Shown: positions 25,777 to 35,271 of the stretch, piece after piece
How the letters are laid out: every line of letters begins with the position of its first letter
How positions within the stretch are numbered: the stretch's first letter is position 1
Assembly (NCBI GenBank): GCA_905236165.1
Contig: CAJOOC010000063.1
Coordinates: 1 to 58,261, forward strand
DNA length: 58,261 nt
Direction of reading: 5' to 3'
Source: an uncultured Prevotella sp.
GTDB taxonomy: Bacteria; Bacteroidota; Bacteroidia; Bacteroidales; Bacteroidaceae
The notes under the pieces: model-generated
Seen by the model: the letters and a program-made list of their open reading frames with translations, nothing else
Databases searched by the model: none
What the model was told of the DNA's origin: nothing
Made by a program: the position numbers and the translations under genes

Positions 25777-26529
25777 CTAAATGTTCAACTCTTCCTTAAT
25801 CCAGTCAAAGCCCTCGTCCTCAATCTTCTGTGCCAGGTCGGGGCCTCCGGTCTTCACTATCTTGCCATTGATGAGTACATGCACCACGTCGGGGCGTATG
25901 TAGTCGAGCAGGCGCTGATAGTGTGTTATGATGATGGCAGACGTCTCAGGCTTGCGCAGTTTGTTGAAGCCTGTAGCCACGATACGCAGCGCGTCGACGT
26001 CAAGGCCTGAGTCGGTCTCGTCGAGGATGCAGAAGGTTGGCTCAAGCATTGCCATCTGGAATATCTCGTTGCGCTTCTTCTCTCCTCCGGAGAATCCCTC
26101 ATTGACGGAACGGCTCATGAGCTTCTGGTCCATCTCAACGAGCTGACGCTTCTCCTTCATCAGTTTGATAAAGTCGGCAGCCTTCATGGGCTCTTCGCCA
26201 CGCGACTTGCGCTTGGCATTGATGGCGGCTTTGATGAAGTTGGTCATGGATACGCCCGGTATCTCCACGGGCATCTGGAACGACATGAATATGCCGGCAT
26301 TGGCGCGTGCGTCAGGCGTCATGCTGAGCAGGTCCTGTCCATTGAATGTGATGCTGCCCTGAGTCACTTCGTAGGCGGGGTTGCCCACGATGACATTGCT
26401 CAGCGTGCTCTTGCCCGCACCGTTAGTGCCCATCAGTGCATGAATCTCACCATCGCGGATGGTGAGGCTGACACCTTTCAGTATCTCTTTGTCGCCGGCC
26501 TTGGCGTGTAAGTCTTTTATTTCAAGCAT
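25777..26529 (-). CDS. sufC: Fe-S cluster assembly ATPase SufC
   Basis: 250 residues, ABC-type ATPase of the SufBC2D complex, cytoplasmic. Walker A GTNGAGKST, Q-loop region FMSFQMPVEIPGVSMTNF, signature FSGGEKKRNEIFQ, and Walker B FCILDETDSGLDVDAL, typical of SufC with Asp-Glu-Thr-Asp. Length is normal. It lies between sufB and sufD. The 130-base spacer from sufB is filled with GC-rich repeats. Confidence 0.97.
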   Translation of the reverse strand: MLEIKDLHAKAGDKEILKGVSLTIRDGEIHALMGTNGAGKSTLSNVIVGNPAYEVTQGSITFNGQDLLSMTPDARANAGIFMSFQMPVEIPGVSMTNFIKAAINAKRKSRGEEPMKAADFIKLMKEKRQLVEMDQKLMSRSVNEGFSGGEKKRNEIFQMAMLEPTFCILDETDSGLDVDALRIVATGFNKLRKPETSAIIITHYQRLLDYIRPDVVHVLINGKIVKTGGPDLAQKIEDEGFDWIKEELNI

Positions 26530-26531
26530 AA

Positions 26532-26655
26532 TTGTGATCCCTCTCCTGCACCGCTCCCGCGGGAGGGGAGGTACATATATTTGTTCGTATTGATATTATT
26601 GTTCCTGTCTTTTACTGTGATAACGCCCCTTCCTCAAGCGGGGAGGTACGAGGAG
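26532..26655. repeat. Pair of CCCCTC/GGGAGG repeats in the sufB-sufC spacer
   Basis: CTCCTGCACCGCTCCCGCGG then GAGGGGAGGTAC at 26540-26572, and CGCCCCTTCCTCAAGCGGGG then AGGTACG at 26626-26650, with GTGATAACG (8-bp family unit) just before the second. It splits an otherwise compact operon. Confidence 0.7.
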
Positions 26656-26659
26656 GTGG

Positions 26660-28114
26660 TTATCCTACGCTGCCTTCGAGGCTTACGCTCAGTAGCTTTT
26701 GTGCTTCAACAGCGAACTCCATCGGCAGTTTCTGCAGTACCTCTTTGGCATAGCCATTGACGATAAGCCCCACGGCATCCTCGGTGGATAGTCCGCGCTG
26801 GTTGCAGTAGAGCAGCTGTGCCTCGCTGATCTTTGAGGTTGTGGCTTCATGTTCCACTACTGCGCTGTTGTTGCGTATGTCCATATAGGGGAATGTGTGC
26901 GCTCCGCAATGGCTGCCCAGGAGCAGAGAGTCGCATGAGGAGTAGTTGCGGGCTCCTGCGGCCTTTGAAGTGGCGCGTACCAAACCGCGATAAGAGTTCT
27001 GCGAATGGCCGGCAGAGATGCCTTTCGAGATAATCGTAGACTTGGTGTTGCGGCCCATGTGTATCATCTTCGTGCCAGTGTCGGCCTCCTGATAGTTGTT
27101 GGTGACGGCCACGGAGTAGAACTCTGCGGTGGAGTTGTCGCCGCGAAGCACGCATGACGGGTATTTCCATGTTATGGCGGAGCCCGTCTCCACCTGTGTC
27201 CACGACAGTTTGCTTGACTCTCCGCGCAGGTCACCGCGCTTAGTGACGAGGTTCAACACGCCGCCCTTGCCGTTCTCATCGCCCGGATACCAGTTCTGCA
27301 CGGTGGAGTACTTCACCTCAGCCCTGTCCTTTACGATAATCTCGACGATGGCGGCATGCAGCTGGTTCTCATCACGCATGGGAGCCGTGCAGCCCTCAAG
27401 GTATGAGACGTAGGAGTCGTCGTCGGCTATTATCAGCGTTCGTTCAAACTGTCCTGTTCCTGCGGCGTTGATGCGGAAATAGGAAGAGAGTTCCATCGGG
27501 CACCTCACACCGCGTGGTATATAAACGAAGGAACCGTCGGAGAACACCGCGCTGTTAAGTGCGGCAAAGAAGTTGTCGCGATATGGCACTACGCTGCCGA
27601 GATATTCCCTAACCAGTTCGGGGTGTTCCTTCACCGCTTCGCCGATAGACATGAAGATGATGCCCAGCTCGCGGAGCTTGTCTTTGTAGGTTGTCTTTAC
27701 CGATACGGAGTCCATGATGGCATCAACGGCAACGCCGGAGAGTGCCAGGCGCTCCTCCAGTGGTATGCCGAGTTTGTCGAAGGTCTTCTCCAGTTCGGGG
27801 TCTATGCCTCCCTTGCCGTCGCCCATTGCCTTCTTGCGCGCCATTGGGTCGGCATAATATGAGATGGCCTGATAGTCTATAGGCGGAACAGTAACGTGTC
27901 CCCACGTGGGCTGCTCCATCGTCTGCCAATGGCGGAAGGCCTCCAGGCGGAACTGAAGGAGCCATTCGGGCTCTTCCTTCTTTGCCGAGATAAGCCGCAC
28001 GATGTCTTCCGTCAGGCCGGCAGGGATTATTTCTGTCTGTACGTTGGTGGTGAAGCCGTGTTCGTACTTCTGCTCTGCCACGCTGCGCACAAAAGCGTTG
28101 TTATCTGAATTCAT
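26660..28114 (-). CDS. sufB: Fe-S cluster assembly protein SufB
   Basis: 484 residues, SufBD family scaffold on which clusters form. Conserved signatures: [66 protein letters not shown], and [13 protein letters not shown]-like [20 protein letters not shown] carrying the functional cysteine region. It ends in a normal helix ([19 protein letters not shown]). The histidine kinase gene ends 33 bases upstream and no promoter is evident in that spacer, so suf may be partly read through from the kinase transcript. Confidence 0.96.
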   Translation of the reverse strand: MNSDNNAFVRSVAEQKYEHGFTTNVQTEIIPAGLTEDIVRLISAKKEEPEWLLQFRLEAFRHWQTMEQPTWGHVTVPPIDYQAISYYADPMARKKAMGDGKGGIDPELEKTFDKLGIPLEERLALSGVAVDAIMDSVSVKTTYKDKLRELGIIFMSIGEAVKEHPELVREYLGSVVPYRDNFFAALNSAVFSDGSFVYIPRGVRCPMELSSYFRINAAGTGQFERTLIIADDDSYVSYLEGCTAPMRDENQLHAAIVEIIVKDRAEVKYSTVQNWYPGDENGKGGVLNLVTKRGDLRGESSKLSWTQVETGSAITWKYPSCVLRGDNSTAEFYSVAVTNNYQEADTGTKMIHMGRNTKSTIISKGISAGHSQNSYRGLVRATSKAAGARNYSSCDSLLLGSHCGAHTFPYMDIRNNSAVVEHEATTSKISEAQLLYCNQRGLSTEDAVGLIVNGYAKEVLQKLPMEFAVEAQKLLSVSLEGSVG

Positions 28115-28147
28115 TGAGATTTTTTAGGAGTGTGATAGTCCAGAGGC

Positions 28148-30091
28148 CTACAGCGAGTCGAATGGATGGATGAATACGAAGCGTGCGCCGTTGGTATATG
28201 AGGTGTCGAGCTTTACCTCGCCTCCCAATGCCTTTGAGATGTTGCGGCAGATGGAGAGACCCAGTCCGGTGCCTTCCTTGAAAGTGTCGAGCTTCTCAAA
28301 GCGCTTGAAGATGAACTCTGCCTGATCTGCCGGTATTCCTTCGCCGGTGTCGGTTACAGAGAATGTCAGCTTGCCGGGGTTCTCTGACAACGATGCATGG
28401 ATGTGTATCTCGCCTTCGCGTGTATGCTTGATGGCATTGGTGAGGAAATTGATGATGACCTGTCCGCAGCGGCGTGAGTCGGTCATTATCTTCATTGTGT
28501 CGGGCACGTCGGTGGTGAAATACAGCTTTATGTTGTTCGGGCAGCGGTAGGCCACGGTGCTCTGTGCCTGCTTGCATATCATGTTTGGCGAAGCAGGCTC
28601 AAGGAATACCTTGTATTTGCCGCTCTCCATCTCAGAGATGTCGAGGATGTCGTTGACCAGCGTCAGCAGCAGTTCGGTGTTGCTGTTGATAATCTGTCCG
28701 TAGTTGGTCAGCTCATCGTCGGTCACCATCTCGCGCATCTGCGGCTCGCAGACAATCTGTGAGAATCCGCAGATGGCATTCAGCGGTGTGCGTATCTCAT
28801 GGCTCATATTCTGCAGGAAGAGTTTCTGTGTCTGGTTGGAGCGCTTCAGCTTGTCCACCTCCTCTTGCAGACGGTTCGTTGCTTCGTTCTTCTTACGGAA
28901 GAGTACGGTGATGATGATGCCTGCCAGGGCCACGAGCAGCAGCACTACAAAGCCTGTAATCCACAGTGTGCGCATCTCTTCCTTGTGTGACTTCGCCAGT
29001 TGTTCGTCGCGACGTGACTTCGCATCCAGCTCCTCCAGGGCCACATGGGATGCCACCCTTTGTATGGAGTCGTTGTATGAGAGCAGGTTGGCGCGCGATT
29101 CATACTCCAGCATCTTGTTGCCCGACTGCTTTCCGATGAAGGCCAGGGTGGAGCATCTCTCGGTGATGTCGGTGAAGGTGCGTGCCCCTTTCTCGGCTGC
29201 TGCCCATTGTTTGTTGGCTATGGCCATGCAGACATCCATCTTCGTGCGTGTCAGCTCGTCCACCTCATACTTATGGGTGTTGCAATAGTCGTTCCAAAGG
29301 GCATAGTAACGCTCGGTGTTGGCCTTGTCCAACTGCAGGGCATACTGGCGTGTGAACATCTGGTAGAGCTGCAGCGTGTCTTGTGGGGAACGTGACACGG
29401 TCATACCCTTGTCAAGATATATGAGTGCGGAGTCTGCACCGTTCTCATACATGTTGGCAAGGCTGATACATGTCTGTGCCAGCGAGATGTTGGGGATATG
29501 CGGCTGCTCCGCCAATGCCAGCTGATAGTATCGCTTGGCATTGTCATAGTCGTGGCGTGCGGCATAGAGCATGCCGTAGTTGGCGTATGAGCTGAATACT
29601 CCGTAATGGTCGCCAGAGGCACGTGCCTCGTTATATGTACGCAACACCAGGTCGAAGGCGGCGCTGTAGAGGTGCTTCTTGCGATAGTGACGGCACAGCA
29701 TTGCTACGGCCTCCTGGTAGGAACGGGCATCGCCCACCTCCAGGCATACGTCGCGCATGTGGCCCACGGCCTTCTCCATATTCTCCGTTGTGCCGTGGTC
29801 GCGGAAGTATTCCAGCAGCATCTTGGCTGCCAGCACTCGACCTGCCGTCTCACCGTTCTTCTGGGCGAGGGCATCCATCTTCTCCGAGTAGTAGGAGATG
29901 GAGTCGTAGTTCTCTGCTGAACGCTGTGAAGCCTGATAGATGCTCCAGAGCTCTTCTGAGATGTGTAAATCGGCAGCACGTTTGGGCGCCAGTGACTGGG
30001 CATTAACTGATAGTGCCAGAACGAAGCTCAGCATCATTATCACAAGGGCGGTGAGCCTGTTGTAACTTCTCTTGGTCATTGTTGTTGTCAT
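28148..30091 (-). CDS. TPR-containing sensor histidine kinase
   Basis: 647 residues. Layout: signal peptide ending near SVNAQS; about 300 residues of TPR-like helices in the periplasm; a transmembrane segment near 374-396 (WITGFVVLLLVALAGIIITVLF); a coiled coil; HisKA with His431 in NMSHEIRTPLNAICGFS; and HATPase with DTGEGIPADQAEFIF and GTGLGLSICRNISKALGG. It has no receiver domain and no adjacent response regulator, so it is an orphan kinase. It belongs to a Bacteroidales family of TPR-sensor kinases whose signals are mostly unknown. A strong promoter lies upstream. ATG at 30091 or 30079 are both possible starts. Confidence 0.9.
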   Translation of the reverse strand: MTTTMTKRSYNRLTALVIMMLSFVLALSVNAQSLAPKRAADLHISEELWSIYQASQRSAENYDSISYYSEKMDALAQKNGETAGRVLAAKMLLEYFRDHGTTENMEKAVGHMRDVCLEVGDARSYQEAVAMLCRHYRKKHLYSAAFDLVLRTYNEARASGDHYGVFSSYANYGMLYAARHDYDNAKRYYQLALAEQPHIPNISLAQTCISLANMYENGADSALIYLDKGMTVSRSPQDTLQLYQMFTRQYALQLDKANTERYYALWNDYCNTHKYEVDELTRTKMDVCMAIANKQWAAAEKGARTFTDITERCSTLAFIGKQSGNKMLEYESRANLLSYNDSIQRVASHVALEELDAKSRRDEQLAKSHKEEMRTLWITGFVVLLLVALAGIIITVLFRKKNEATNRLQEEVDKLKRSNQTQKLFLQNMSHEIRTPLNAICGFSQIVCEPQMREMVTDDELTNYGQIINSNTELLLTLVNDILDISEMESGKYKVFLEPASPNMICKQAQSTVAYRCPNNIKLYFTTDVPDTMKIMTDSRRCGQVIINFLTNAIKHTREGEIHIHASLSENPGKLTFSVTDTGEGIPADQAEFIFKRFEKLDTFKEGTGLGLSICRNISKALGGEVKLDTSYTNGARFVFIHPFDSL

Positions 30092-30130
30092 ATTGGTGGT
30101 TTGGTTTTCTGTATTCTATATAATTCGGGA

Positions 30131-30162
30131 CAAAGTTAGTAAAAATTCTTTAGAGTGACAAA
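30131..30162 (-). promoter_or_regulatory. Promoter of the TPR histidine kinase
   Basis: On the minus strand TTTG, 20 bases, TAACTTTG; on the plus strand CAAAGTTA is 30131-30138 and CAAA 30159-30162. The transcription start would be near 30124. Confidence 0.85.
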
Positions 30163-30231
30163 CGATTTGGCCAAAATGTTTGTTTTATGTGTTAAAATAT
30201 CCACACGACATGTTTACACGGTCTGATACGG

Positions 30232-30328
30232 GTTGTTGTAGGAGCGCGAAAAAACTCCCGATACACCAGGGACGTGGGCGTCCCGCCCGCGACTAATGTT
30301 GTTGTAGGAGCGCGAAAAAACTCCCGAT
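30232..30328. repeat. 31-bp direct repeat flanking a GGGACGTGGGCGT element
   Basis: GTTGTTGTAGGAGCGCGAAA and the following AAACTCCCGAT occur identically at 30232-30262 and 30298-30328. Between them is the element GGGACGTGGGCGTCCCGCCC (30269-30293). The second copy carries one arm of the pnp terminator. Confidence 0.9.
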
Positions 30329-30353
30329 GCGCTACTACGGCGCATCGGGAGTT
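30313..30353 (-). terminator. Intrinsic terminator of pnp
   Basis: AACTCCCGATGCGC (30319-30332) pairs perfectly over 14 bp with GCGCATCGGGAGTT (30340-30353). On the minus strand the stem is followed by TTTTTTCGCGC. Confidence 0.88.
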
Positions 30354-30399
30354 ATTCTGTATTTTTTTAGAACCGTTGTTGCCGGTTCTGCTGATGTTA

Positions 30400-32637
30400 C
30401 TATTCCTTGTTTTCCTGGCCTCCGCCATTGTTGTCGAAACGACGTGGGCGGTTAGGGCGTGGACGGCGCTCCGGGCGTGGACGACGCTCGCGCTCCTGAT
30501 ATCCCTCGGGCTTCTCGATGAGTACCTTGTGTGATACCTTGTACTTACCGGTCTTAGGATCAATCTCAAGGAGCTTCACCTGAATCTTGTCGCCTTCCTT
30601 GATGCCAGCCTCTTCGACGGTCTCAAGGCGCTTCCAGTCGATTTCAGAGATGTGGAGCAGGGCATCCTTGCCTGGCAGAATCTCTACGAAGCAGCCGTAA
30701 GGCATTACAGAACGCACGGTTCCATCGTAGATTTCGCCTACCTCGGGTACTGCTACGATAGCCTTAATCTTGGCCAGAGCCCCATCAATAGACTCCTTGT
30801 CTGGACCTGATACCTGCACCTTTCCAACGCCATCCTCTTCGTCGATGGTGATGGTGGCGCCAGTGTCTTCCTGCATCTGCTGGATAATCTTTCCGCCAGG
30901 GCCGATGACAGCACCGATGAACTCCTTCGGTATCTCAATCTGTACGATGCGTGGTACGTGTGGCTTCAACTCTGGACGTGGCTCTGCGATAGTGTCGGTG
31001 ATGCATCCCAGGATGTGCTCACGACCGGCCTTAGCCTGCATGAGAGCCTTCTCAAGGATTTCGTAGGAAAGGCCGTCGCACTTGATATCCATCTGTGTGG
31101 CTGTGAGGCCGTCTTTCGTGCCTGTGGTCTTGAAGTCCATATCACCCAGATGATCCTCGTCGCCAAGGATGTCTGAGAGGACTGCATACTTCTCTTCACC
31201 AGGATTTTTGATGAGGCCCATAGCGATACCGCTGACGGGTTTCTTCATTGGTACGCCTGCATCCATCAGCGCCAGAGTGCCTGCGCAGACGGTAGCCATT
31301 GATGATGAGCCGTTAGACTCCAGTATCTGGCTCACGATACGTACGGTGTATGGGAAGTCAGAAGGAATCTGTCCCTTCAGGCCGCGCCATGCGAGGTGTC
31401 CATGACCAATCTCGCGGCGGCCTACGCCACGCTGTGCCTTGGCCTCACCGGTGCAGAATGGTGGGAAGTTATAGTGCAGAAGGAACTTCTGATAGCTGCG
31501 GTCCAGCACGTCGTCAACGAGCTTCTCGTCGAGCTTTGTGCCGAGGGTACATGTGGTGAGCGACTGTGTCTCGCCGCGTGTGAAGATAGAAGATCCGTGA
31601 GGCATTGGCAGTGGAGATACCTCGCACCAGATAGGACGGATGTCAGTGGTCTTACGACCGTCAAGACGTATGCCTTCATCGAGGATGCAGCGGCGCATAG
31701 CATCGCGCTCTACATCGTGGTAATACTTGTCGGCGAGTGTGTTCTTCTCCTCAAGTTCCTCCTCGGTGAGGTCGGTGTGGGCAGCAGCATACTGCTCCTT
31801 GAACTCTGTGATGATAGCTTCGAAGGCATCAGCGCGGGCCTGCTTCTCCAGTGCCTGCTTCACTACGTCGTAGGCCTTCTGGTAGAGCTCCTTGTTAATC
31901 TGCTCCTTCAGCTCGTCGTCGTTCACCTCATGGCAGTACTCGCGCTTGGTGTCGGTGCCGAGTTCCTTCATCAGCTCCTCCTGCAGGGCGCACATAGGCT
32001 TGATGGCCTCGTGGGCTGCCTTGAGGGCATTGAGAAGGTCTACCTCCTGCACTTCCTTCATTTCGCCTTCCACCATCATGATGTTCTCGGCTGTGGCACC
32101 AACCATCAGATCCATGTCGGCATCAGCCATCTGGGCCTTTGTGGGGTTGATGACGTATTCGCCGTTGATGCGTGCTACGCGAACCTCAGAGATAGGACAT
32201 TCGAATGGTATATCAGAGCATGCGAGGGCGCAAGATGCTGCGAAGCCTGCAAGGGCATCGGGCTGGTCAACGCCATCAGCACTGAAAAGGATTACATTGA
32301 CATAAACCTCAGCATGATAGTCGCTGGGGAAAAGTGGGCGCAGGGCGCGGTCCACAAGTCGGCATGTGAGGATTTCATCATCGTTGGCTTTGCCTTCGCG
32401 CTTGGTGAAGCCACCAGGGAAGCGGCCTGCTGCGGCATACTGCTCGCGATACTCTACCTGCAGTGGCATAAAGTCTGTGCCGGGCACTGCATCCTTCGCG
32501 GCACAAACGGTAGCCAGCAGTACGGTGTTACCCATCTTCAAGGTACAAGAACCGTCAGCCTGCTTGGCTAACTTTCCGGTCTCAATGGTGATGGTACGTC
32601 CATCAGGCAGTGAGACGGTCTTTGTGATTACGTTCAT
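30400..32637 (-). CDS. pnp: Polyribonucleotide nucleotidyltransferase (PNPase)
   Basis: 745 residues, 3'-to-5' phosphorolytic exoribonuclease of RNA decay, cytoplasmic. Two RNase PH domains are visible: N-terminal from residue 1 with [21 protein letters not shown], and the second with [13 protein letters not shown] and the catalytic region [21 protein letters not shown]. They are followed by KH ([20 protein letters not shown]) and S1 ([20 protein letters not shown]). It ends in an Arg/Pro-rich tail ([16 protein letters not shown]). Size and order are standard. It is monocistronic, with its own promoter and terminator. Confidence 0.97.
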   Translation of the reverse strand: MNVITKTVSLPDGRTITIETGKLAKQADGSCTLKMGNTVLLATVCAAKDAVPGTDFMPLQVEYREQYAAAGRFPGGFTKREGKANDDEILTCRLVDRALRPLFPSDYHAEVYVNVILFSADGVDQPDALAGFAASCALACSDIPFECPISEVRVARINGEYVINPTKAQMADADMDLMVGATAENIMMVEGEMKEVQEVDLLNALKAAHEAIKPMCALQEELMKELGTDTKREYCHEVNDDELKEQINKELYQKAYDVVKQALEKQARADAFEAIITEFKEQYAAAHTDLTEEELEEKNTLADKYYHDVERDAMRRCILDEGIRLDGRKTTDIRPIWCEVSPLPMPHGSSIFTRGETQSLTTCTLGTKLDEKLVDDVLDRSYQKFLLHYNFPPFCTGEAKAQRGVGRREIGHGHLAWRGLKGQIPSDFPYTVRIVSQILESNGSSSMATVCAGTLALMDAGVPMKKPVSGIAMGLIKNPGEEKYAVLSDILGDEDHLGDMDFKTTGTKDGLTATQMDIKCDGLSYEILEKALMQAKAGREHILGCITDTIAEPRPELKPHVPRIVQIEIPKEFIGAVIGPGGKIIQQMQEDTGATITIDEEDGVGKVQVSGPDKESIDGALAKIKAIVAVPEVGEIYDGTVRSVMPYGCFVEILPGKDALLHISEIDWKRLETVEEAGIKEGDKIQVKLLEIDPKTGKYKVSHKVLIEKPEGYQERERRPRPERRPRPNRPRRFDNNGGGQENKE

Positions 32638-32701
32638 TTAAAATCTTTATTGTTTTAACTAATTACATCTATTGTGGCACCTTGCCACATAAAAAAGTGC
32701 A

Positions 32702-32733
32702 CAAAGTTAATGATAATAAATGAATTACGCAAA
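32702..32733 (-). promoter_or_regulatory. Promoter of pnp
   Basis: Minus-strand TTTG, 20 bases, TAACTTTG (plus-strand CAAAGTTA 32702-32709, CAAA 32730-32733). The start is near 32695, leaving a leader of about 58 bases. TGTGGCACCTTGCCACA (about 32673-32689) is a small hairpin in that leader. Confidence 0.85.
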
Positions 32734-33249
32734 TATTTCGGTGAGTTTTTGGATTTTATACCGAAAAATAGGCATATTAAGGTGAGAAAAGGGGTTGACA
32801 TAAGGAAAAAAGAGCGTTAACATAATCCGTGCCAGAGGTTGTTTCCGGTTGTCTCCGACTGTGGTATTTTTGACAGAGTTTTCTTGCATTTTAGAAATCA
32901 GATGGTTGAATGAAGAGGAAAAACAGACCAGGAAATTGGGGTAAAATTACCCTTCGGTTGTAAAAGGGCAACTTTTAGGACCTAAAAGAGTAACTTTTAG
33001 GATGCAAAAGACCCACTCTTACAGTGTAAAAGTGGGTCGATTACAGTGGGTTTGTGGGTCGAAAACGATGCTTCGGAAAATCCTGCTGCTGATTATCAGG
33101 TAGTTACAACGTTCTCGGAAACGCCGTATTTCATTGCCTCGGGGCGTTTGTTGGAAAATATTGAGCCGTAGAGGACGAATAAATGGCAAAGTTTTCAAGT
33201 TTCTGGACTTCTTGGTTGCCCTGATGGGACGGGAACGGGGATGATGGTC
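32734..33249. other. Gene-free intergenic stretch with ~22-bp tandem repeats
   Basis: No ORF or promoter seen. At about 32959-33045 a degenerate repeat of roughly 22 bases recurs three to four times (GTAAAAGGGCAACTTTTAGGA, CCTAAAAGAGTAACTTTTAG, TGCAAAAGACCCACTCTTAC, GTGTAAAAGTGGGTC). At 33110-33180 is a segment with GCCGTAGAGGACGAAT matching, inverted, the stretch near 201-216. Confidence 0.6.
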
Positions 33250-33297
33250 AACGCCCCCTGACCCCTCTAATCTTGGAGGGGGAGTAGATTACGGGAA
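33250..33297. repeat. CCCCTC/GAGGGG repeat after the phosphopantetheinyl transferase gene
   Basis: ACGCCCCCTGACCCCTCTAA then TCTTGGAGGGGGAGTAGATTAC. Its reverse complement aligns with the insert in the GH94 gene at 51747-51793 (GTAAT...CCCCTC.AAGA.TA..GGGGTCAG.GGGCGTTGA). Confidence 0.85.
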
Positions 33298-33876
33298 TTA
33301 TTTCACAGCGATGCTGACGCAATAGCCTTTCTCTTCATTGATGATAGTCTTGAGTGTTACACCCTCCATTCTTGACGAGAAGAGCACAGTCTTGAGGTCG
33401 TCGGTAATGCCCTCGCCGGTAAGTTTGAGCAGCGCCTCCTTCTTGGTCCATAGTGAGATGAATGCCACATCCTTGTCTGGCGAGGCATTTATCTGCTCCA
33501 TCTCCTCGTCGCACATGCAGTAGCGTGCCACTTGGTCGTTATATCGCCCCAGGCTTTCCACATCAATGCCGCAGGGACTGTCGCTCACGATGCAGGCGAT
33601 GGCTTTCTTCGTGTGGCTGAGGTTGAAGTGTATGTCGGGATAGTCCTTTAGGAAAGGCTTATGGTGCTCGCCATAGTCGAAGACGGGTGGGGTGGTGATG
33701 CCATAGTCCTCACGTAACATCTGACATAGCAAATGATATGCCAAGGTACACTCTTTCCTGCCCTGCTCCTTCTTAAAGGCACGGGCAAGGATGCGCCGCC
33801 ATTCAGGCAGAGCAAGGATTCGCTTCTCCAGTTCCTCAGAACCGAGGGCGAGGTCGTCTATGATGCGGTAGTTCAA
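33298..33876 (-). CDS. 4'-phosphopantetheinyl transferase (Sfp-type)
   Basis: 192 residues. It transfers the phosphopantetheine arm of CoA to carrier proteins. Signatures: HFNLSHTKKAIACIV (83-97), the Mg-binding GIDVE (Asp105, Glu107) and WTKKEALLKLTGEG (143-156). Length fits the shorter Sfp/AcpT-like enzymes. No polyketide or non-ribosomal peptide genes are in the window, so its target is probably the fatty-acid acyl carrier protein or one encoded elsewhere. It is separated from the symporter gene by an 8-bp array. Confidence 0.9.
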   Translation of the reverse strand: MNYRIIDDLALGSEELEKRILALPEWRRILARAFKKEQGRKECTLAYHLLCQMLREDYGITTPPVFDYGEHHKPFLKDYPDIHFNLSHTKKAIACIVSDSPCGIDVESLGRYNDQVARYCMCDEEMEQINASPDKDVAFISLWTKKEALLKLTGEGITDDLKTVLFSSRMEGVTLKTIINEEKGYCVSIAVK

Positions 33877-33914
33877 ATTAACGAATTAACGAATTAATCA
33901 ATTAACCAATTAAG
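33874..33914. repeat. AATTAACG 8-bp array
   Basis: AAATTAACGAATTAACGAAT and the following TAATCAATTAACCAATTAAG give 8-base units of the CGTTANNN family (opposite orientation). It covers the symporter stop and the start region of the transferase gene. Confidence 0.85.
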
Positions 33915-35266
33915 AGATTTACGATGAAGATGATAAGGATGAATACGGGGCATACGAACCTTACAAACACGAAGAAAAGGTTTATCATGCCCTTGCTCCA
34001 ATGGTATCGCGCATTCGAGGTCAGTTGTTTCATTACTGTCCGGCGCGACATCACCCAGCCCACGAGGAGGCTGGTGAAGAAGGCTCCTACTGGCATGAAG
34101 ACTTTGCTGGTGACGCTGTCGAAGTTGTCGAAGAGCGTCTGGCCCATCACGCCTATCTCAGGATGAACGAATGACAGGGCGCAGAGAATGCTGAGGAAGC
34201 TGCAGATGACGGTAATTATCATTCCTGACTTCACGCGTGAGGTGTGCATCTCCTGGCTGATGAGCGACGTTCCTATCTCGTGAAGGGATATGGTGGAGGT
34301 GAGCGCAGCCAATACAAGGAGGGCATAGAAGAGTATCGAGACCACATAGCCTACCGTCGTAGAGAAGGCCGTGGTGAATACGTTGGGCAGCGTGAGGAAG
34401 ATGAGGCTTGGTCCGGCATCGGGCTGTATGCCAACGGAGAATGCGGCGGGGAATATCATCACGCCGGCAAGGATGGCCACGCAGATATCGATGAGTGATA
34501 TCTGTGCTGCCGACTTAATGATGTTGGCCTGTTTGTTGAAGTAAGAAGCATAGGTTACGAGGCAGGCCGTGCCGAGCGACAATGAGAAGAACGACATCGA
34601 CATAGCCTCATAGAAGGTCTTTGCGGTAACTTTGGAGAAGTCGGGTTTGAAGAGAAACTCTATGCCGCTCCATGAGTTGGGCAGCGAACAGGCGGCTATG
34701 CCCAGCAGGACAAGCAATACCTGCAGGAGCGGCACCATGTATTTGGCTGCTTTCTCAATGCCTTTCTGCACTCCCTGTACCACTATGATATGTGTCAGCA
34801 CGATGAACAGCACGGACAGGGAGCAACAGACGAAGATGCCGTCAGCGCTGGTGAGTTCATCGAACGTTTCCTGTATGTGCGCGACTGAGCCCAGCACGCC
34901 GCCTTTTATGGCAAGATACAGGTAGTATGTGCACCATCCTGACACGACACAGTAGAAGCTGAGTATCAGCACGGAACATATCACGGACATAATGCCCATC
35001 AGTCCCCACGCACTATTGCGCCCTGCCTTGATATATGCCCTGAACGGATTGCATGCTCCGTTGCGTCCCACGATGAACTCGGTCATCATACATGTCAGAC
35101 CCAATGCTACATTGAAGAAGATGTAGATGAAGATGAATGCCGCACCGCCATTCTGGCCTGCTACGGTGGGGAAGCGCCAGATATTACCCAGCCCCACGGC
35201 ACAGCCTGCTGTGGCAAGGATGCTACCCAATTGCGTAGCGAATGTGTTGGAGTTAGACGGTTTCAA
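33902..35266 (-). CDS. Neurotransmitter:sodium symporter family (NSS/SNF) transporter
   Basis: 454 residues with about 11-12 membrane segments; inner membrane. The NSS signature opens the protein: ATQLGSILATAGCAVGLGNIWRFPTVAGQNGG in TM1, with the broken helix that binds Na+ and substrate. A conserved TM6 region is MSFFSLSLGTACLVTYASYF. Bacterial members import amino acids (tryptophan, leucine, tyrosine) with Na+. It begins 5 bases after the M20 gene ends, so a functional link to peptide or amino-acid salvage is plausible inference. Confidence 0.93.
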   Translation of the reverse strand: MKPSNSNTFATQLGSILATAGCAVGLGNIWRFPTVAGQNGGAAFIFIYIFFNVALGLTCMMTEFIVGRNGACNPFRAYIKAGRNSAWGLMGIMSVICSVLILSFYCVVSGWCTYYLYLAIKGGVLGSVAHIQETFDELTSADGIFVCCSLSVLFIVLTHIIVVQGVQKGIEKAAKYMVPLLQVLLVLLGIAACSLPNSWSGIEFLFKPDFSKVTAKTFYEAMSMSFFSLSLGTACLVTYASYFNKQANIIKSAAQISLIDICVAILAGVMIFPAAFSVGIQPDAGPSLIFLTLPNVFTTAFSTTVGYVVSILFYALLVLAALTSTISLHEIGTSLISQEMHTSRVKSGMIITVICSFLSILCALSFVHPEIGVMGQTLFDNFDSVTSKVFMPVGAFFTSLLVGWVMSRRTVMKQLTSNARYHWSKGMINLFFVFVRFVCPVFILIIFIVNLLIG

Positions 35267-35271
35267 TAAAG

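Noticed and set aside
30232-30328. Insertion sequence
   Set aside because: Too short, no transposase and no terminal inverted repeats; kept only as a repeat with flanking duplication.
31396-32571. 391-residue plus-strand ORF
   Set aside because: Antisense to pnp, whose domains are complete; the Leu/Val-rich composition is an artefact of the opposite frame.
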